Positions 33,098 to 42,635 of a stretch of 64,000 nucleotides of DNA are shown in pieces. Positions within the stretch are counted from its first letter, which is position 1. Every line of letters starts with the position of its first letter. The notes beneath the pieces were generated by a model. It was not told the origin of the DNA. It did no database searches and saw nothing but the letters and a program-made list of their open reading frames with translations. The position numbers were made by a program, and so were the translations under genes. This stretch comes from Cohaesibacter marisflavi (lineage in GTDB: Bacteria; Pseudomonadota; Alphaproteobacteria; Rhizobiales; Cohaesibacteraceae): positions 83,686 through 147,685 of the forward strand of contig NZ_FOVR01000013.1 in NCBI RefSeq assembly GCF_900115225.1, written 5' to 3'.

Positions 33098-33685
33098 ATG
33101 AAAGTTGCCGAGAAAATCCGTTTGAAACAAAAAACCATCGTAGAGGCTGCCGAACGGCTGTTTCTGGCGAATGGCTATAGTGGTACCACCATGGATGCCG
33201 TGGCGTTGGAGGCGGGGGTCACCAAGCAGACGGTTTATCGCTACTTTCCCTCCAAAGTTTCGCTGTTTACTGCGCTTCTTGGTCGTTTCGATGAAGATGA
33301 AACAGAGTTCTTCTTCTCAAGCGAGGGAGATTTGGCTGAAGAATTACGCCTTTATGGGGTCGCATTCCTGACGCGTCATATGCGGTCTCGAAATCTGGCA
33401 TTGTTTCGCTTGATGCTATCGGAAAGCAAGCATAGCAGCGAGCTTGGCGATTTGTTTCGTTTCCACGCACAGCCCTATTGGCTAGGCAAACTCACGCTTT
33501 TTCTAAGTCAGTATCTGCCTGAGCAAGAGGCTAAGGCCTATGCGCACATGTATAACGCCATGCTGCTTTCCAAGCGGACGCCGTTGCTGATGCGCAGGGA
33601 GGAGGGAATGACGGCTGAGCAGATTCGCAATCATGTGGACTTCAGCCTTCAGCTCTTTCTTCATGGCCTGCCGCTTGACCGATGA
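33098..33685 (+). CDS. TetR/AcrR-family regulator
   Basis: A 195-residue regulator. The DNA-binding part TTMDAVALEAGVTKQTVYRYF (helix-turn-helix, about residues 30-50) is typical; the C-terminal half resembles the AcrR-type ligand domain. Divergent from the EamA transporter gene, its probable target. Inducer unknown. Confidence 0.85.
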   Translation: MKVAEKIRLKQKTIVEAAERLFLANGYSGTTMDAVALEAGVTKQTVYRYFPSKVSLFTALLGRFDEDETEFFFSSEGDLAEELRLYGVAFLTRHMRSRNLALFRLMLSESKHSSELGDLFRFHAQPYWLGKLTLFLSQYLPEQEAKAYAHMYNAMLLSKRTPLLMRREEGMTAEQIRNHVDFSLQLFLHGLPLDR

Positions 33686-33872
33686 CCATTCGCGATAGGG
33701 GTGTTGCCAATGAAGGGACAAGAGAGAGGGAGAGGGCCTTTCTCTTTCTGTACCACGCATATTATCTGTGACTTTCTTCCCGATTGGCGCGAAGGCCTGT
33801 GTGCGTCACAATAAAAGCACATAAACTCTACAACCTGTTTGTTGTTATTGGAGCGAAAACCGTTCTGAGGAG

Positions 33873-33974
33873 ATGCTGTTGGCTCGCACTCGCTCGGTCT
33901 TTGCTCGCATTGCGGGGCTGGTTGTCTGTTTGATGCCTATTTCGCCCGTGTTTTCAATGAAGTGTCTATTTTGA
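33873..33974 (+). CDS. Possible small protein or leader peptide upstream of cpdB
   Basis: A 33-codon frame starts with ATG (or TTG two codons later) right behind a GAGGAG site and ends 18 bases before the cpdB ATG. It has Arg residues followed by a hydrophobic stretch, IAGLVVCLMPISPVFS, resembling a short membrane or signal peptide. It may be a leader peptide, a small membrane protein or chance. The stretch 33686-33872 shows no other gene. Confidence 0.3.
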   Translation: MLLARTRSVFARIAGLVVCLMPISPVFSMKCLF

Positions 33975-33992
33975 TTCAAGGAGCGCTTGATT

Positions 33993-35972
33993 ATGTCCAC
34001 ACTCTCACTTTCCCGTCGCCGCTTTCTGGCTGGTGCTGCTGGCGCAGGCGCGCTGATTGCTTTGCATCCTTTTTCCGCCTTTGCAAAGGCGGGGCAGGCC
34101 CATTTGCGTCTGATGGAGACGACCGACATTCACGTCGCGATTTTTCCTTATGATTATTACGGTGACAAGCCAACGGATTCAGCCGGTCTTGCCCGTACGG
34201 CCGCGCTGATCAATGACATTCGTGCCGAAGCGTCCAATTCCATGTTGCTGGATAACGGAGATCTTATTCAGGGCAATCCGATGGGCGATTATGTTGCCTA
34301 TGAACGCGGGTTTGAGGGGGATCAGCTGCATCCAATGATGGCGGCCATGAATACCCTTGGCTATGACATGGCTACCCTTGGTAACCATGAATTCAACTAT
34401 GGCCTCGATTTCCTCAAGAAGGCACTCGCCGGGGCGAACTTCCCCTTCGTTTGTGCCAATATTGCCATGGGTGATACGCTCGGAGCTGATCCCACCAAGG
34501 ACAAAACCCTGATCAAGCCATATGAAATTCTTGAAAAGACGATCAAGGATGGTGATGGCAATGAGCATACCATCAAGCTTGGGTTCATCGGCTTTGTACC
34601 GCCACAGATCATGACATGGGATATGGCCAATCTGGAAGGCAAGGTCATGACGCGCGATATCGTCAAGACAGCCGAAGCCTATGTGCCGCAAATGAAGGAA
34701 GAGGGCGCCGAACTGATCATTGCGTTGTGTCATTCGGGCATTGCCGGTGGTGGTTATTCCGAAGGGATGGAAAACGCTGCTCTCTATCTGGCCGGTGTGA
34801 AGGATGTCGACGTTGTCTTTACCGGCCATCATCACCGTGTCTTTCCTGGCAACTATGCCGACATCAAGGGCGTCGACAACGAGAAGGGCACCTTGATGGA
34901 CAAACCGGCTGTTATGGCTGGCTTCTGGGGCTCGCATCTGGGGCTGATCGATCTGCTGCTTGAGAAGAATGAAAATGGCAAATGGGCCATCGCTTCGCAT
35001 GTTTCCGAGGCCCGTCCTATCTACAAGCGCGAAAAACGGAAATATATTCCGCTGGTGGAAAGTGTGGCGTCGGTTCTGGCACCCGTCCAGAAAACCCATG
35101 AGGAAACCCTTGATTATATCCGTCGTCCGGTGGGGGAAGCTGCTTCGGCGCTTTATTCCTATTTCGCGCTGGTGGCTGATGATCCATCCGTGCAGATCGT
35201 CTCCAATGCGCAGCTCTGGTACACCGCGCAGATGCTGAAGGGCTCCGAGTTTGAAGGGTTACCGCTGCTTTCTGCTGCTGCTCCGTTCAAATGCGGCGGT
35301 CGTGGTGGGCCTGATTATTACACCGATGTGCCAGCCGGCCCGGTCGCCATCAAGAATGTGGCTGACCTCTATCTCTATCCCAACACCGCACGGGCGGTGA
35401 AAGTCACCGGACAGCAGGTCAAGGATTGGCTTGAGCGTTCCGCCGGGATCTTCAATCAGGTGGAAGCCGGTGGCAAGGATCAGACTCTGCTCAATCCAGA
35501 CTTCCCATCCTACAATTTCGATGTGATCGACGGAGTGACCTACAAGATCGATATTTCCCAGCCGTCAAAATATTCTTCTGACGGAAAGGAAGAAATCAAT
35601 CCCGATGCCAACCGTATCGTCGATCTGATGTATGACGGCAAACCGGTTGACCCTGAAGCCGAGTTCATTGTGGCAACCAACAACTATCGCGCTGCCGGTG
35701 GCGGCCACTTCCCGGGCTGTGATGGTTCCACCATCATTCTGACCGCGCCGGATACCAACCGCGATGTGATTGTGCGCTACATTGTCGAGAAGGGAACCGT
35801 GAACCCGACGGCAGATTCCAACTGGTCGCTGGCTCCTCTGGCTGACACGACGGTTCTGTTTGAAACAGGGCCGAAAGCGGCTGCTTTCGTCGAGGATGTA
35901 GAAGCGGTTTCCATCGAGGCAACCGGCGAGACCAGCGAAGCCGGCTTCGGGGTCTATCGCATCTCGCTGTAA
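33993..35972 (+). CDS. cpdB: 2',3'-cyclic-nucleotide 2'-phosphodiesterase/3'-nucleotidase, Tat-exported
   Basis: A 659-residue periplasmic enzyme that scavenges phosphate and nucleosides from cyclic and 3' nucleotides. The twin-arginine signal [11 protein letters not shown] (residues 7-17) predicts Tat export. The N-terminal metallophosphatase has [27 protein letters not shown] and [11 protein letters not shown] for the two-metal site. The C-terminal half is the substrate-binding 5'-nucleotidase domain ([13 protein letters not shown]). ATG 33993 has an AAGGAG site. No Pho box was recognised upstream. A terminator follows. Confidence 0.87.
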   Translation: MSTLSLSRRRFLAGAAGAGALIALHPFSAFAKAGQAHLRLMETTDIHVAIFPYDYYGDKPTDSAGLARTAALINDIRAEASNSMLLDNGDLIQGNPMGDYVAYERGFEGDQLHPMMAAMNTLGYDMATLGNHEFNYGLDFLKKALAGANFPFVCANIAMGDTLGADPTKDKTLIKPYEILEKTIKDGDGNEHTIKLGFIGFVPPQIMTWDMANLEGKVMTRDIVKTAEAYVPQMKEEGAELIIALCHSGIAGGGYSEGMENAALYLAGVKDVDVVFTGHHHRVFPGNYADIKGVDNEKGTLMDKPAVMAGFWGSHLGLIDLLLEKNENGKWAIASHVSEARPIYKREKRKYIPLVESVASVLAPVQKTHEETLDYIRRPVGEAASALYSYFALVADDPSVQIVSNAQLWYTAQMLKGSEFEGLPLLSAAAPFKCGGRGGPDYYTDVPAGPVAIKNVADLYLYPNTARAVKVTGQQVKDWLERSAGIFNQVEAGGKDQTLLNPDFPSYNFDVIDGVTYKIDISQPSKYSSDGKEEINPDANRIVDLMYDGKPVDPEAEFIVATNNYRAAGGGHFPGCDGSTIILTAPDTNRDVIVRYIVEKGTVNPTADSNWSLAPLADTTVLFETGPKAAAFVEDVEAVSIEATGETSEAGFGVYRISL

Positions 35973-35995
35973 ATTGGCCTGTTCCATTGGAAATG

Positions 35996-36032
35996 AAAAC
36001 ACCCGCAAGTCTTTTAGCTTGCGGGTGTTTTT
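35996..36032. terminator. Bidirectional Rho-independent terminator
   Basis: AAAACACCCGCAAG pairs with CTTGCGGGTGTTTT around an 8-base loop, with A and T tracts at either side. It serves cpdB (plus) and the isomerase gene (minus), which converge here. Confidence 0.88.
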
Positions 36033-36053
36033 ATGTCTCGTCTTCTGCGGATT

Positions 36054-36734
36054 TTAACTCAGGAATGTATCATAGTCGGAGACGAGCAGGTGGCGAGGTG
36101 CTTCGTCTTCTTCGATGGAGGAGAAGCGACCGATATCCATTTCGAACCAGTTGTCGGTCTTGTCGTCATTGACGGTAGAAACTTCGCCGATCAGCACATC
36201 GTCGCCTTCTCCCCAGAAGGAATGCCAGACGCCCGGCATCAGCGTGATGCTTTCACCCGGATCCAGCTTGAGGTGGCTGCCCGCCTTGAGGGTCTTCATA
36301 CGGCCGTCAATGGGAACCACGACATCCTTTTCGCGATCGATTGTCCCTTCTTCATTCGGCGCCCAGAGTTCGAGCACCAGCTTGCCGCCGCCGCGGTTGA
36401 TGATGTCTTCGGCCTTCAGATAATGGCGATGCATCGGGGAAAGCTGGTCTTTGCGGCTGATCATGATCTTTTCCGCATAGAGCATGCCTTTGCCGCGTTT
36501 GAGGTCTTCTGCAATGCCGTTGCGCACGGTGAACAGAAACAGGCCAAGTTCGTCGAACTTCCCAAGTCCGTAATCGGTGATATCCCATCCCATGGCGCGC
36601 TCGACATAGAGGCTATGGTCGGTGGCCTTCATCTCTTCGGGAGAGAGATAGGCAAAGGGTGGCAAAATGTAGCCGAAGGATCGAATGAAGCTGTCTGCCT
36701 CTTTCAGGATTTCATTGACATGGGAACGTTTCAT
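36054..36734 (-). CDS. D-lyxose isomerase
   Basis: A 226-residue cupin-type sugar isomerase that interconverts D-lyxose and D-xylulose, and in many members D-mannose and D-fructose. PMHRHYLKAEDIINRGGG supplies metal-binding His and Glu residues, and MPGVWHSFWGEG another His. ATG 36734 is used; a TTG one codon upstream is less likely. It is divergent from the LacI gene and next to a fructokinase-type gene, which suggests mannose/fructose or lyxose/xylulose use. Confidence 0.85.
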   Translation of the reverse strand: MKRSHVNEILKEADSFIRSFGYILPPFAYLSPEEMKATDHSLYVERAMGWDITDYGLGKFDELGLFLFTVRNGIAEDLKRGKGMLYAEKIMISRKDQLSPMHRHYLKAEDIINRGGGKLVLELWAPNEEGTIDREKDVVVPIDGRMKTLKAGSHLKLDPGESITLMPGVWHSFWGEGDDVLIGEVSTVNDDKTDNWFEMDIGRFSSIEEDEAPRHLLVSDYDTFLS

Positions 36735-36771
36735 CAAAGCTGCTCTCTGAATTCGCTGTTAGAAAATTGAC

Positions 36772-36783
36772 TGCAACGCTGCA
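36772..36783. promoter_or_regulatory. Candidate LacI-type operator between isomerase and LacI genes
   Basis: TGCAACGCTGCA is a 12-base dyad with a central CG and one mismatched pair. It is 38 bases upstream of the isomerase start, in the divergent gap. A second LacI-like element, GGAACGTTTC, overlaps the isomerase's first codons (36723-36732). Confidence 0.5.
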
Positions 36784-36962
36784 ATTGAAGGTAGTATAGG
36801 ACAAATCGAGAGAATTTTATATCGTTACAATAGCTAGGTTGGATAAATCTCTAACTGTTTGTAATTGGGAAAAAAATGGCATAGTCTTCATTCCTGATCA
36901 AAAAAGTTACGTATTAAATTCTGCCATTCAGGCTGAATAGCGCGTGCCGTTGAAGGGATTTC

Positions 36963-37979
36963 ATGCAGCAAGGGTCAACCAAGCCGACGCAAAAGACGAT
37001 TGCGCAAATCATGGGGCTGGCGGTTACAACCGTTTCTCGTGCCCTGAAGGGGGATCCCAAGATCGCCGAGGCAACGCGACAGCAGGTGGCCAAGGTTGCC
37101 GAGGAAATCGGCTATGTGCCAGACCGTGCGGCTCAGCGACTCAGAACCGGAAAGACGCGCGTCATCGGCCTGATGTTGAGCCCCCATGACGAGATTTTCG
37201 GGTTTGGCAACAGCATGATCGAGGGGCTGACCCGCTCTCTGGAGGGATCTGGCTATCATTTGATCATAACGCCCACATTTTCTGGTGGAGATGATATCGC
37301 TCCGATCAAATATGTGGTGCGGAACGGTTTGGCGGATGGGCTGGTGCTGACGCGGACGCGCAATTTCGATGAGCGCGTTCGCTATTTGCTTGAGAAGAAA
37401 TTTCCCTTTGTTTCGCATGGGCGCACGGATTTCTCGCAGAAGCATAGTTTCATTGACTTCAACAATGAGGATTTTGCCTTTCAGGCTGCCAACAGATTGG
37501 CAGATCTTGGCTGTAACCGTCTTTCCATGATCCTGCCGCAGGAGGGCTTCACCTTCCACCAGCATCTGCGCTACGGTTTCATGCGGGCCGTGCGGCAGGC
37601 GGGTCTGGACTATGTCATTCCGGACACGGTTACACTGGATTCCAATCTTGAAGCCATCCGCTCATGGGCGGTGGAGCTGTTGTCTGATCGCAAGGAAGGC
37701 GATGTGTTCGGCTTCATTTGCCCCGGCGAGACCAGCTATCTGGCGCTGAATGCTGGGTTGCGCAATATCGGCCTCAAGCGGGGCGTGGACTATCAGGCTG
37801 TGGTTAAAACCAACAGCGCCATTCTGGAGCAGATCTCGCCGACACTTGATCGCGTGTATGAGGATATCGAGAATGCCGGTCTGCTGATGGGCAAAACGCT
37901 GCTATCCATATTGGACGGGAGCAGTGAGGGCGTTTCACAAATTGTACAGGAGCCGATCTTCAGTTTTCAGAATGTCTGA
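36963..37979 (+). CDS. LacI-family regulator
   Basis: A 338-residue regulator. The helix-turn-helix with hinge lies at residues 12-70 (TIAQIMGLAVTTVSRALKGD and IGYVPDRAAQRLRTGKT), followed by a periplasmic-binding-protein-like sugar domain (VIGLMLSPHDEIFGFGN). It probably controls the isomerase, its own unit and the kinase, and responds to a sugar or sugar phosphate. The kinase gene starts 49 bases after it. Confidence 0.88.
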   Translation: MQQGSTKPTQKTIAQIMGLAVTTVSRALKGDPKIAEATRQQVAKVAEEIGYVPDRAAQRLRTGKTRVIGLMLSPHDEIFGFGNSMIEGLTRSLEGSGYHLIITPTFSGGDDIAPIKYVVRNGLADGLVLTRTRNFDERVRYLLEKKFPFVSHGRTDFSQKHSFIDFNNEDFAFQAANRLADLGCNRLSMILPQEGFTFHQHLRYGFMRAVRQAGLDYVIPDTVTLDSNLEAIRSWAVELLSDRKEGDVFGFICPGETSYLALNAGLRNIGLKRGVDYQAVVKTNSAILEQISPTLDRVYEDIENAGLLMGKTLLSILDGSSEGVSQIVQEPIFSFQNV

Positions 37980-37998
37980 GCGAAGCAAGAGGCTGGGT

Positions 37999-38010
37999 TG
38001 AACCGGTTTA
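37999..38010. promoter_or_regulatory. Weak LacI-like dyad before the kinase gene
   Basis: TGAACCGGTTTA is a near-perfect 12-base dyad (one mismatched pair) centred on CCGG, 19 bases before the kinase GTG. It could be an operator or part of the ribosome-site leader; support is slight. Confidence 0.3.
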
Positions 38011-38028
38011 TCAGGGAGGATTTGAACA

Positions 38029-38970
38029 GTGAGCAACGGGCCGAGAATCATATGCTGCGGAGAAGCGTTGATTGACATGATACCCACCAAGAGTGTGGAG
38101 GGAACGCTGACCTATGAGCCCTGCTCTGGAGGGGCTGTCTTCAACACTGCGATTGCCTTGGGGCGCTTGGGGGTGCCAGCTGAATTCCTGACTGGTCTAT
38201 CGTCTGATCTGTTCGGAGAGCAAATCCGGGATTCTCTGGAGCAGAGCGGTGTCGGGGCAAGCCTGAGCGAAGTGAGCAAGCGGCCGACAACCTTGGCTTT
38301 TGTCAAGCTGGTTGATGGGCATGCGACCTATCATTTCTATGACGAGAATTCTGCCGGTCGAATGCTTTCAATCGAGAAAGTGGGGGCCGTGCCCGCATCC
38401 ATCGACGCCCTGTTTTTTGGCGGTATCAGCCTTGCGGTCGAGCCTTGCGCTCGCACTTATCAGGCGATTGCCCTTAGGGAAGCGGAAGACCATGTGATCA
38501 TGATGGACCCGAATGTCAGGCCGGGCTTTATCGAGGATGCGGATGTCTATCGCACGCGCATCTGCTCCATGATGGCGCATAGCGATATCGTGAAGCTTTC
38601 GGATGAAGACATTGCCTGGTTTTTCCCTGATCTTGATAATCTGGATGACCAGGTGGCCGAGGTCAAAAAACTCGGGCCGACGATCATCCTGATCACCAAA
38701 GGCGCGGAGGGTGCAACGGCTTATCTTGCTGATGGCCGTACCATATCTGCGCCATCCGAGCAGGTCAGTGTGGTTGATACCGTAGGGGCCGGTGACACCT
38801 TCAATGCCGGTATTCTGGCCAAACTGGATGAAATGGGCCTGTTGAGCAAAGAGGCTCTCAAGGGCGTTTCCGATGATCAGATCGGTGAGGCTATGGCTTT
38901 TGCTGCGCGGGTGGCGGCGGTTACCGTTTCCCGCAAAGGCGCCAATCCGCCTTGGGCGAAAGAAATCTAG
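38029..38970 (+). CDS. PfkB-family sugar kinase, fructokinase type
   Basis: A 313-residue ribokinase-fold kinase. CCGEALIDMIPT near the start, the GGAVFNTAIALGRLG block and the C-terminal DTVGAGDTFNAGIL (anion hole and catalytic Asp) are diagnostic. It would phosphorylate the ketose made by the lyxose isomerase. Start is GTG at 38029, 8 bases after GGGAGGA. Sequence pattern is closest to fructokinases; the exact sugar is inference. Confidence 0.85.
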   Translation: MSNGPRIICCGEALIDMIPTKSVEGTLTYEPCSGGAVFNTAIALGRLGVPAEFLTGLSSDLFGEQIRDSLEQSGVGASLSEVSKRPTTLAFVKLVDGHATYHFYDENSAGRMLSIEKVGAVPASIDALFFGGISLAVEPCARTYQAIALREAEDHVIMMDPNVRPGFIEDADVYRTRICSMMAHSDIVKLSDEDIAWFFPDLDNLDDQVAEVKKLGPTIILITKGAEGATAYLADGRTISAPSEQVSVVDTVGAGDTFNAGILAKLDEMGLLSKEALKGVSDDQIGEAMAFAARVAAVTVSRKGANPPWAKEI

Positions 38971-39022
38971 GCAGCCTTCATGCGGCATTTTGGCCGCGGA
39001 AAGATCGTTAATCCTCATTCAT

Positions 39023-39057
39023 AAGCATGCGGACCAATCTGCATGCTTTTCTTTTTT
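39023..39057 (+). terminator. Rho-independent terminator after the kinase gene
   Basis: AAGCATGC and GCATGCTT pair around a 10-base loop, followed by TTCTTTTTT. It ends the LacI-kinase unit. Confidence 0.8.
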
Positions 39058-39122
39058 CAAGCGGCTTTTTTACAAATGCAGATTGGTTTGCCAATTGACA
39101 ATAATCGTAAAAGTGTCAAATC

Positions 39123-39151
39123 GTATGATGTTTTTGTCAAAATTATCATAC
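39123..39151. promoter_or_regulatory. Inverted repeat before the third TetR gene
   Basis: GTATGAT and ATCATAC are separated by 15 bases in the AT-rich leader. They could be an operator of the following regulator gene, but the spacing is wide for one dimer. Confidence 0.35.
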
Positions 39152-39239
39152 TTGAAACATAAAGTACGGTGCTGTATCTAAAAGGCGGGTGTTCGGTTCA
39201 GCAGGAAGCGTTGCTGTTTCTATTAAGGTGGAGGGGCAT

Positions 39240-39869
39240 TTGACTGAGAAGAAAAAAAGGCGTCGAGGGGAAGCCCTCGAGCGAGCAATTCTGGATGCTG
39301 CATGGGAAGAAGTGCTGGTCTATGGATTTCAGCAATATACCGTGGAAGGTGTCGTGAAGCGCGCCAAGACAAGTCGGTCGGTTGTCTATCGTCGATGGTC
39401 CAACAAGGTGGAGCTGTTTGAAGCGGCTCTTTTGCACTATTTCCAGCAGAACAAACCCACTGTGCCCGACAGAGGGTCTCTACGCGATGATCTGATTGCG
39501 CTGTTGAACCAGGTTTGCGAAATGCGGGGCCATTTGATGATGGTTCTTACCTCTCAGCTGATGGAATATTACAGAGAGACATCTGTTAAGCCCATGGAAC
39601 TGAGAGAGAAGATTGTTATTGCCAGCAATTCGGTTCTCGATGCGGTTCTGCTGAATGCCATTCAGCGTGGCGAAATCAGCGTGTTGCCGATTCCAGATCG
39701 CATCAAGCATTTGCCTTTCGATCTGATGCGCAGTGAGTTTTTCATGACCCTGCAACAGCCCAATCTCAATAGCATTATTGAGATTGTTGATTTGATCGTG
39801 TTGCCTGCGATCCATTTTCATCAGAAGCAATATGCTCATGTCAGCGGACAAGGGGCTGCCGCACAATAA
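39240..39869 (+). CDS. TetR-family regulator
   Basis: A 209-residue regulator. The helix-turn-helix is VEGVVKRAKTSRSVVYRRW near residues 32-50, and the rest looks like a TetR ligand domain. The start is taken as TTG 39240, which stands 3 bases behind GGAGGGG; a GTG at 39189 without a clear site would add 17 residues. No neighbouring target is obvious: the next gene lies 630 bases away. Function unknown. Confidence 0.75.
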   Translation: MTEKKKRRRGEALERAILDAAWEEVLVYGFQQYTVEGVVKRAKTSRSVVYRRWSNKVELFEAALLHYFQQNKPTVPDRGSLRDDLIALLNQVCEMRGHLMMVLTSQLMEYYRETSVKPMELREKIVIASNSVLDAVLLNAIQRGEISVLPIPDRIKHLPFDLMRSEFFMTLQQPNLNSIIEIVDLIVLPAIHFHQKQYAHVSGQGAAAQ

Positions 39870-40498
39870 GGGGGCGGGTCAAGCAGAAGGGTGCTCGATT
39901 CAGGGCATCCTCCTATTTCCTTCTGCAATCAACCCAGATCGGGCTCGTGTCGTTACGTGCTTGTCTAACTGACTGTGTTTTGGGCATGAATTTCATTTTG
40001 TTGGATAAAGTCCAATAATTAGTCAAAATAACATTGTTAAATGTACTAGTTCTGTTGACCTTTTTTCTGTAATCTCCCTTTCTATAATTGTTGTTAAAAG
40101 ACTTGCCGACCTTCCATATGGTGCTAAGGCGTTATGGGACGGGTATTGTTTTTCCTATGTCTTTCAATGCGTCTTTGATCCAAAAAGCGTCCAGCGTTCT
40201 GGTGACGGCAAGGTTTGGTGGGCTTTTGCTGATCTGATTTTGAGTTCCCGTGGGGGGGACTGGAGATGGGGTGTTTCTCTTTTGCTTTGGCATTTTGTTC
40301 AAAGCATGGGGCGCACCCCATCGAGTTTGTGCCGACAGGCGCCTTAGGTCTTGATAAAAATACTATGCTTTAGCTGACTATCCGGTGTTATACCGGCAAT
40401 TTTTCTTTGTTGCACAGATGGTTAACACCTTGTCAAAGAATTCGGTAGCAAACTTCGGCCCATGAATTTCTAGATAGCAGGGTCTTGGGAGGCTTTCG
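39870..40498. other. Intergenic region without a recognised gene
   Basis: About 630 bases, AT-rich from about 39970. No frame with a ribosome site or family resemblance, no tRNA and no strong terminator were found. It probably carries the promoter of the chemoreceptor gene near its right end. Confidence 0.55.
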
Positions 40499-41788
40499 AT
40501 GTTCGGGCTACGTAAAGAAAAGGCAGCTGAAGGGTCTTCGTTGAATGATCTCGTCGCCGCAGCAATGGACGGATCTCCGTCTGGTGTATTTATCAACTGT
40601 CTGGCGCCGGGACGCGAAGGCATCGTCTATGTCAACAAGGCTTTTCTGAAGGCGTCGGGATACCCATCCCTGCAATCGGTGCAAAGCCGCCCGGTCGCTG
40701 AGCTTCTGGCCAAGGAGCAGTATGGCGGTGTTCGCGTGGATGACTATGTCAAAAATGTTGAAGACACCATCCAGAAGTCCGGCAACTGGTCGGGCAAGAT
40801 TATCTATAACAAATATGATGGTGGCAGTTTTGGCTCGCTGGTGGATATATCGGTTGCCGTGATCGATGACGTGCCATATGCCTGTGCAGTCTTGCAGGAT
40901 GCGGTGAATAGCGAAGCAGCTTTTGCCAGAAACCGCAGCTTCCAAACGCTATCCAGCAGCTTTCAGGATAGTGTTGGCAGTGTTGCCCAGACCATTCAGG
41001 ATGCCGCAGGTGACTTGCAGGCAACTGCACAGCAGATGATTGGCGGGGCGCAGCGCACCAGCAGTGAAACCTCGGCTTTGTTTGGCCTTACAAACCAGAC
41101 GGTTGACAATATGCGCTCTGTGCAGGCTGCAACTGAAGAACTGTCCGCCTCGATTGAGGAAATTGGTCGGCAGGTGACGACCTCAACCGAAGTGGTGCAT
41201 GAAGCATCCGGTCAGGCCGAGGCCACCACCAATGTTGTCAGCGAGCTGGCCACATCGGCGAGCCGCATTGGTGATGTCATCCGGCTTATTCAGGAAATCG
41301 CCGAGCAGACCAACCTGCTTGCTCTGAACGCCACTATTGAAGCTGCGCGTGCGGGCGAAGCCGGGCGCGGCTTTGCTGTTGTTGCTGCTGAAGTGAAGGA
41401 TTTGGCCAACCAGACTGCCAAGGCAACTGAGGAAATTTCAGGACAGGTTTCCGGTATTCAAACCTCCACGAGCGAGACCGTTGCTGCGATTGAAAAAATC
41501 GCGGGCACGATTTCACATATCAACGAGATTTCCTCTTCTATCGCAACGGCTGTTGAGCAGCAGGCGTCGGCTGCCAAGGAGATTGCTGATAACGTGACAC
41601 AGGCCTCTGGCGGTGCGGAGCAGATCAATGCTGCTCTGGGCAGCGTGGAAGAGGCTGCCAAGGAAACTGAAGTTGCGGCCAAGAGCGTCGCCGAACGGTC
41701 AGAGCATTTGTCCGGTCAGTCGAAAGAGTTGAGCGACCATGCCAGCACGTTTCTCGGGGCGCTGGATGAGACCTATCAGGCTCTCTAG
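40499..41788 (+). CDS. Soluble PAS-domain methyl-accepting chemotaxis protein
   Basis: A 429-residue cytoplasmic chemoreceptor. Residues 15-140 form a PAS sensor ([20 protein letters not shown], then ASGYPS). Residues 150-429 are a helical coiled coil with the signalling tip [20 protein letters not shown] (about 274-293), which contacts CheA/CheW. No membrane segment is present, so an internal cue such as redox state or a metabolite is likely. No C-terminal CheR-binding pentapeptide is seen. GGGAGG ribosome site before ATG 40499. Confidence 0.9.
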   Translation: MFGLRKEKAAEGSSLNDLVAAAMDGSPSGVFINCLAPGREGIVYVNKAFLKASGYPSLQSVQSRPVAELLAKEQYGGVRVDDYVKNVEDTIQKSGNWSGKIIYNKYDGGSFGSLVDISVAVIDDVPYACAVLQDAVNSEAAFARNRSFQTLSSSFQDSVGSVAQTIQDAAGDLQATAQQMIGGAQRTSSETSALFGLTNQTVDNMRSVQAATEELSASIEEIGRQVTTSTEVVHEASGQAEATTNVVSELATSASRIGDVIRLIQEIAEQTNLLALNATIEAARAGEAGRGFAVVAAEVKDLANQTAKATEEISGQVSGIQTSTSETVAAIEKIAGTISHINEISSSIATAVEQQASAAKEIADNVTQASGGAEQINAALGSVEEAAKETEVAAKSVAERSEHLSGQSKELSDHASTFLGALDETYQAL

Positions 41789-41828
41789 TCAGTCTGGCTT
41801 TGGCTCAGATCAGTTCCAATGAAATAGA

Positions 41829-41855
41829 AAAGGGGCCGCGTTGGCCCCTTTGTTT
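41829..41855. terminator. Bidirectional terminator
   Basis: AAAGGGGCC pairs with GGCCCCTTT around GCGTT; T-rich DNA follows. It separates the converging chemoreceptor and cysA genes. Confidence 0.85.
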
Positions 41856-41872
41856 TGTTTGATGAAATCGGC

Positions 41873-42625
41873 CTAAATGCCCGCGCCGGATTGGTTGTAA
41901 CCGCCGGCGCCTTCGAGGAATTCTGCCACGAATGGCGAGGATGGCTTTTTGATCAGATTAGCCGGTGTATCGAACTGCTCGATCTTGCCGTCTGCCATGA
42001 CGGCAATGCGGTCCGCCAGCTCAAACGCTTCTTCCTGATCGTGGGTAACCAGAATGGCACCGACGCCGACTTTCTGTTGCAGGCTGCGCAGGGAAAAACG
42101 TAGATCCTTGCGCACCCGCGTATCCAGTGCGCTGAAGGGTTCATCCAGGAGCAACAGCCTTGGCTCGATGGCGAGCGCCCGCGTGAGGGCCACCCGCTGA
42201 CGCTGACCACCGGAAAGCTGGCTTGGGAAACGCTCTGCCAAATGGCCGATCTGGGCCATGTCGAGCAGTTCAACGACACGGCGGCTGATGTCCTTTGCCG
42301 AAGGGCGAGCGCTACGCTCGCGCATTTTGAGACCAAAGGCCACATTCTGGGCAACGCTCATATGTTCGAACAGGGCGTAGTTCTGAAACACCATGCCGAA
42401 GCGCCGCTCGCGAGCATCGAGGCCGGTAATGTCCTCTCCGTCAAAGGACAGTGTGCCCCCTTCGGCAAATTGTAGACCGGCAATGGTGCGCAGCAACGTG
42501 GTTTTGCCAGAGCCGGACGGCCCCAGAAGGGCGATGAACTCCCCCGGCTCAATATCAAGGCTAACCGCGTCAAGCACCAGATTAGCGCCGTAATATTTGC
42601 TGATATTCTGAATCTGTAGTGACAT
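41873..42625 (-). CDS. cysA: Sulfate/thiosulfate importer ATPase
   Basis: A 250-residue ATPase of the sulfate importer. Walker A GPSGSGKTT, signature LSGGQRQRVALTRAL and Walker B LLLLDEPFSALD are intact. It stops shortly after the nucleotide domain (LIKKPSSPFVAEFLEGAGG), so the regulatory C-terminal domain of E. coli CysA (365 residues) is missing. ATG 42625 (MSLQIQNISK) is used. It ends the unit Sbp-CysT-CysW-CysA, 10 bases after cysW. Confidence 0.88.
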   Translation of the reverse strand: MSLQIQNISKYYGANLVLDAVSLDIEPGEFIALLGPSGSGKTTLLRTIAGLQFAEGGTLSFDGEDITGLDARERRFGMVFQNYALFEHMSVAQNVAFGLKMRERSARPSAKDISRRVVELLDMAQIGHLAERFPSQLSGGQRQRVALTRALAIEPRLLLLDEPFSALDTRVRKDLRFSLRSLQQKVGVGAILVTHDQEEAFELADRIAVMADGKIEQFDTPANLIKKPSSPFVAEFLEGAGGYNQSGAGI

Positions 42626-42635
42626 GATTGCTTTC

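Noticed and set aside
40124..40321. A 65-codon minus-strand frame in the long gap before the chemoreceptor
   Set aside because: No ribosome site, biased and low-complexity composition, no family match.
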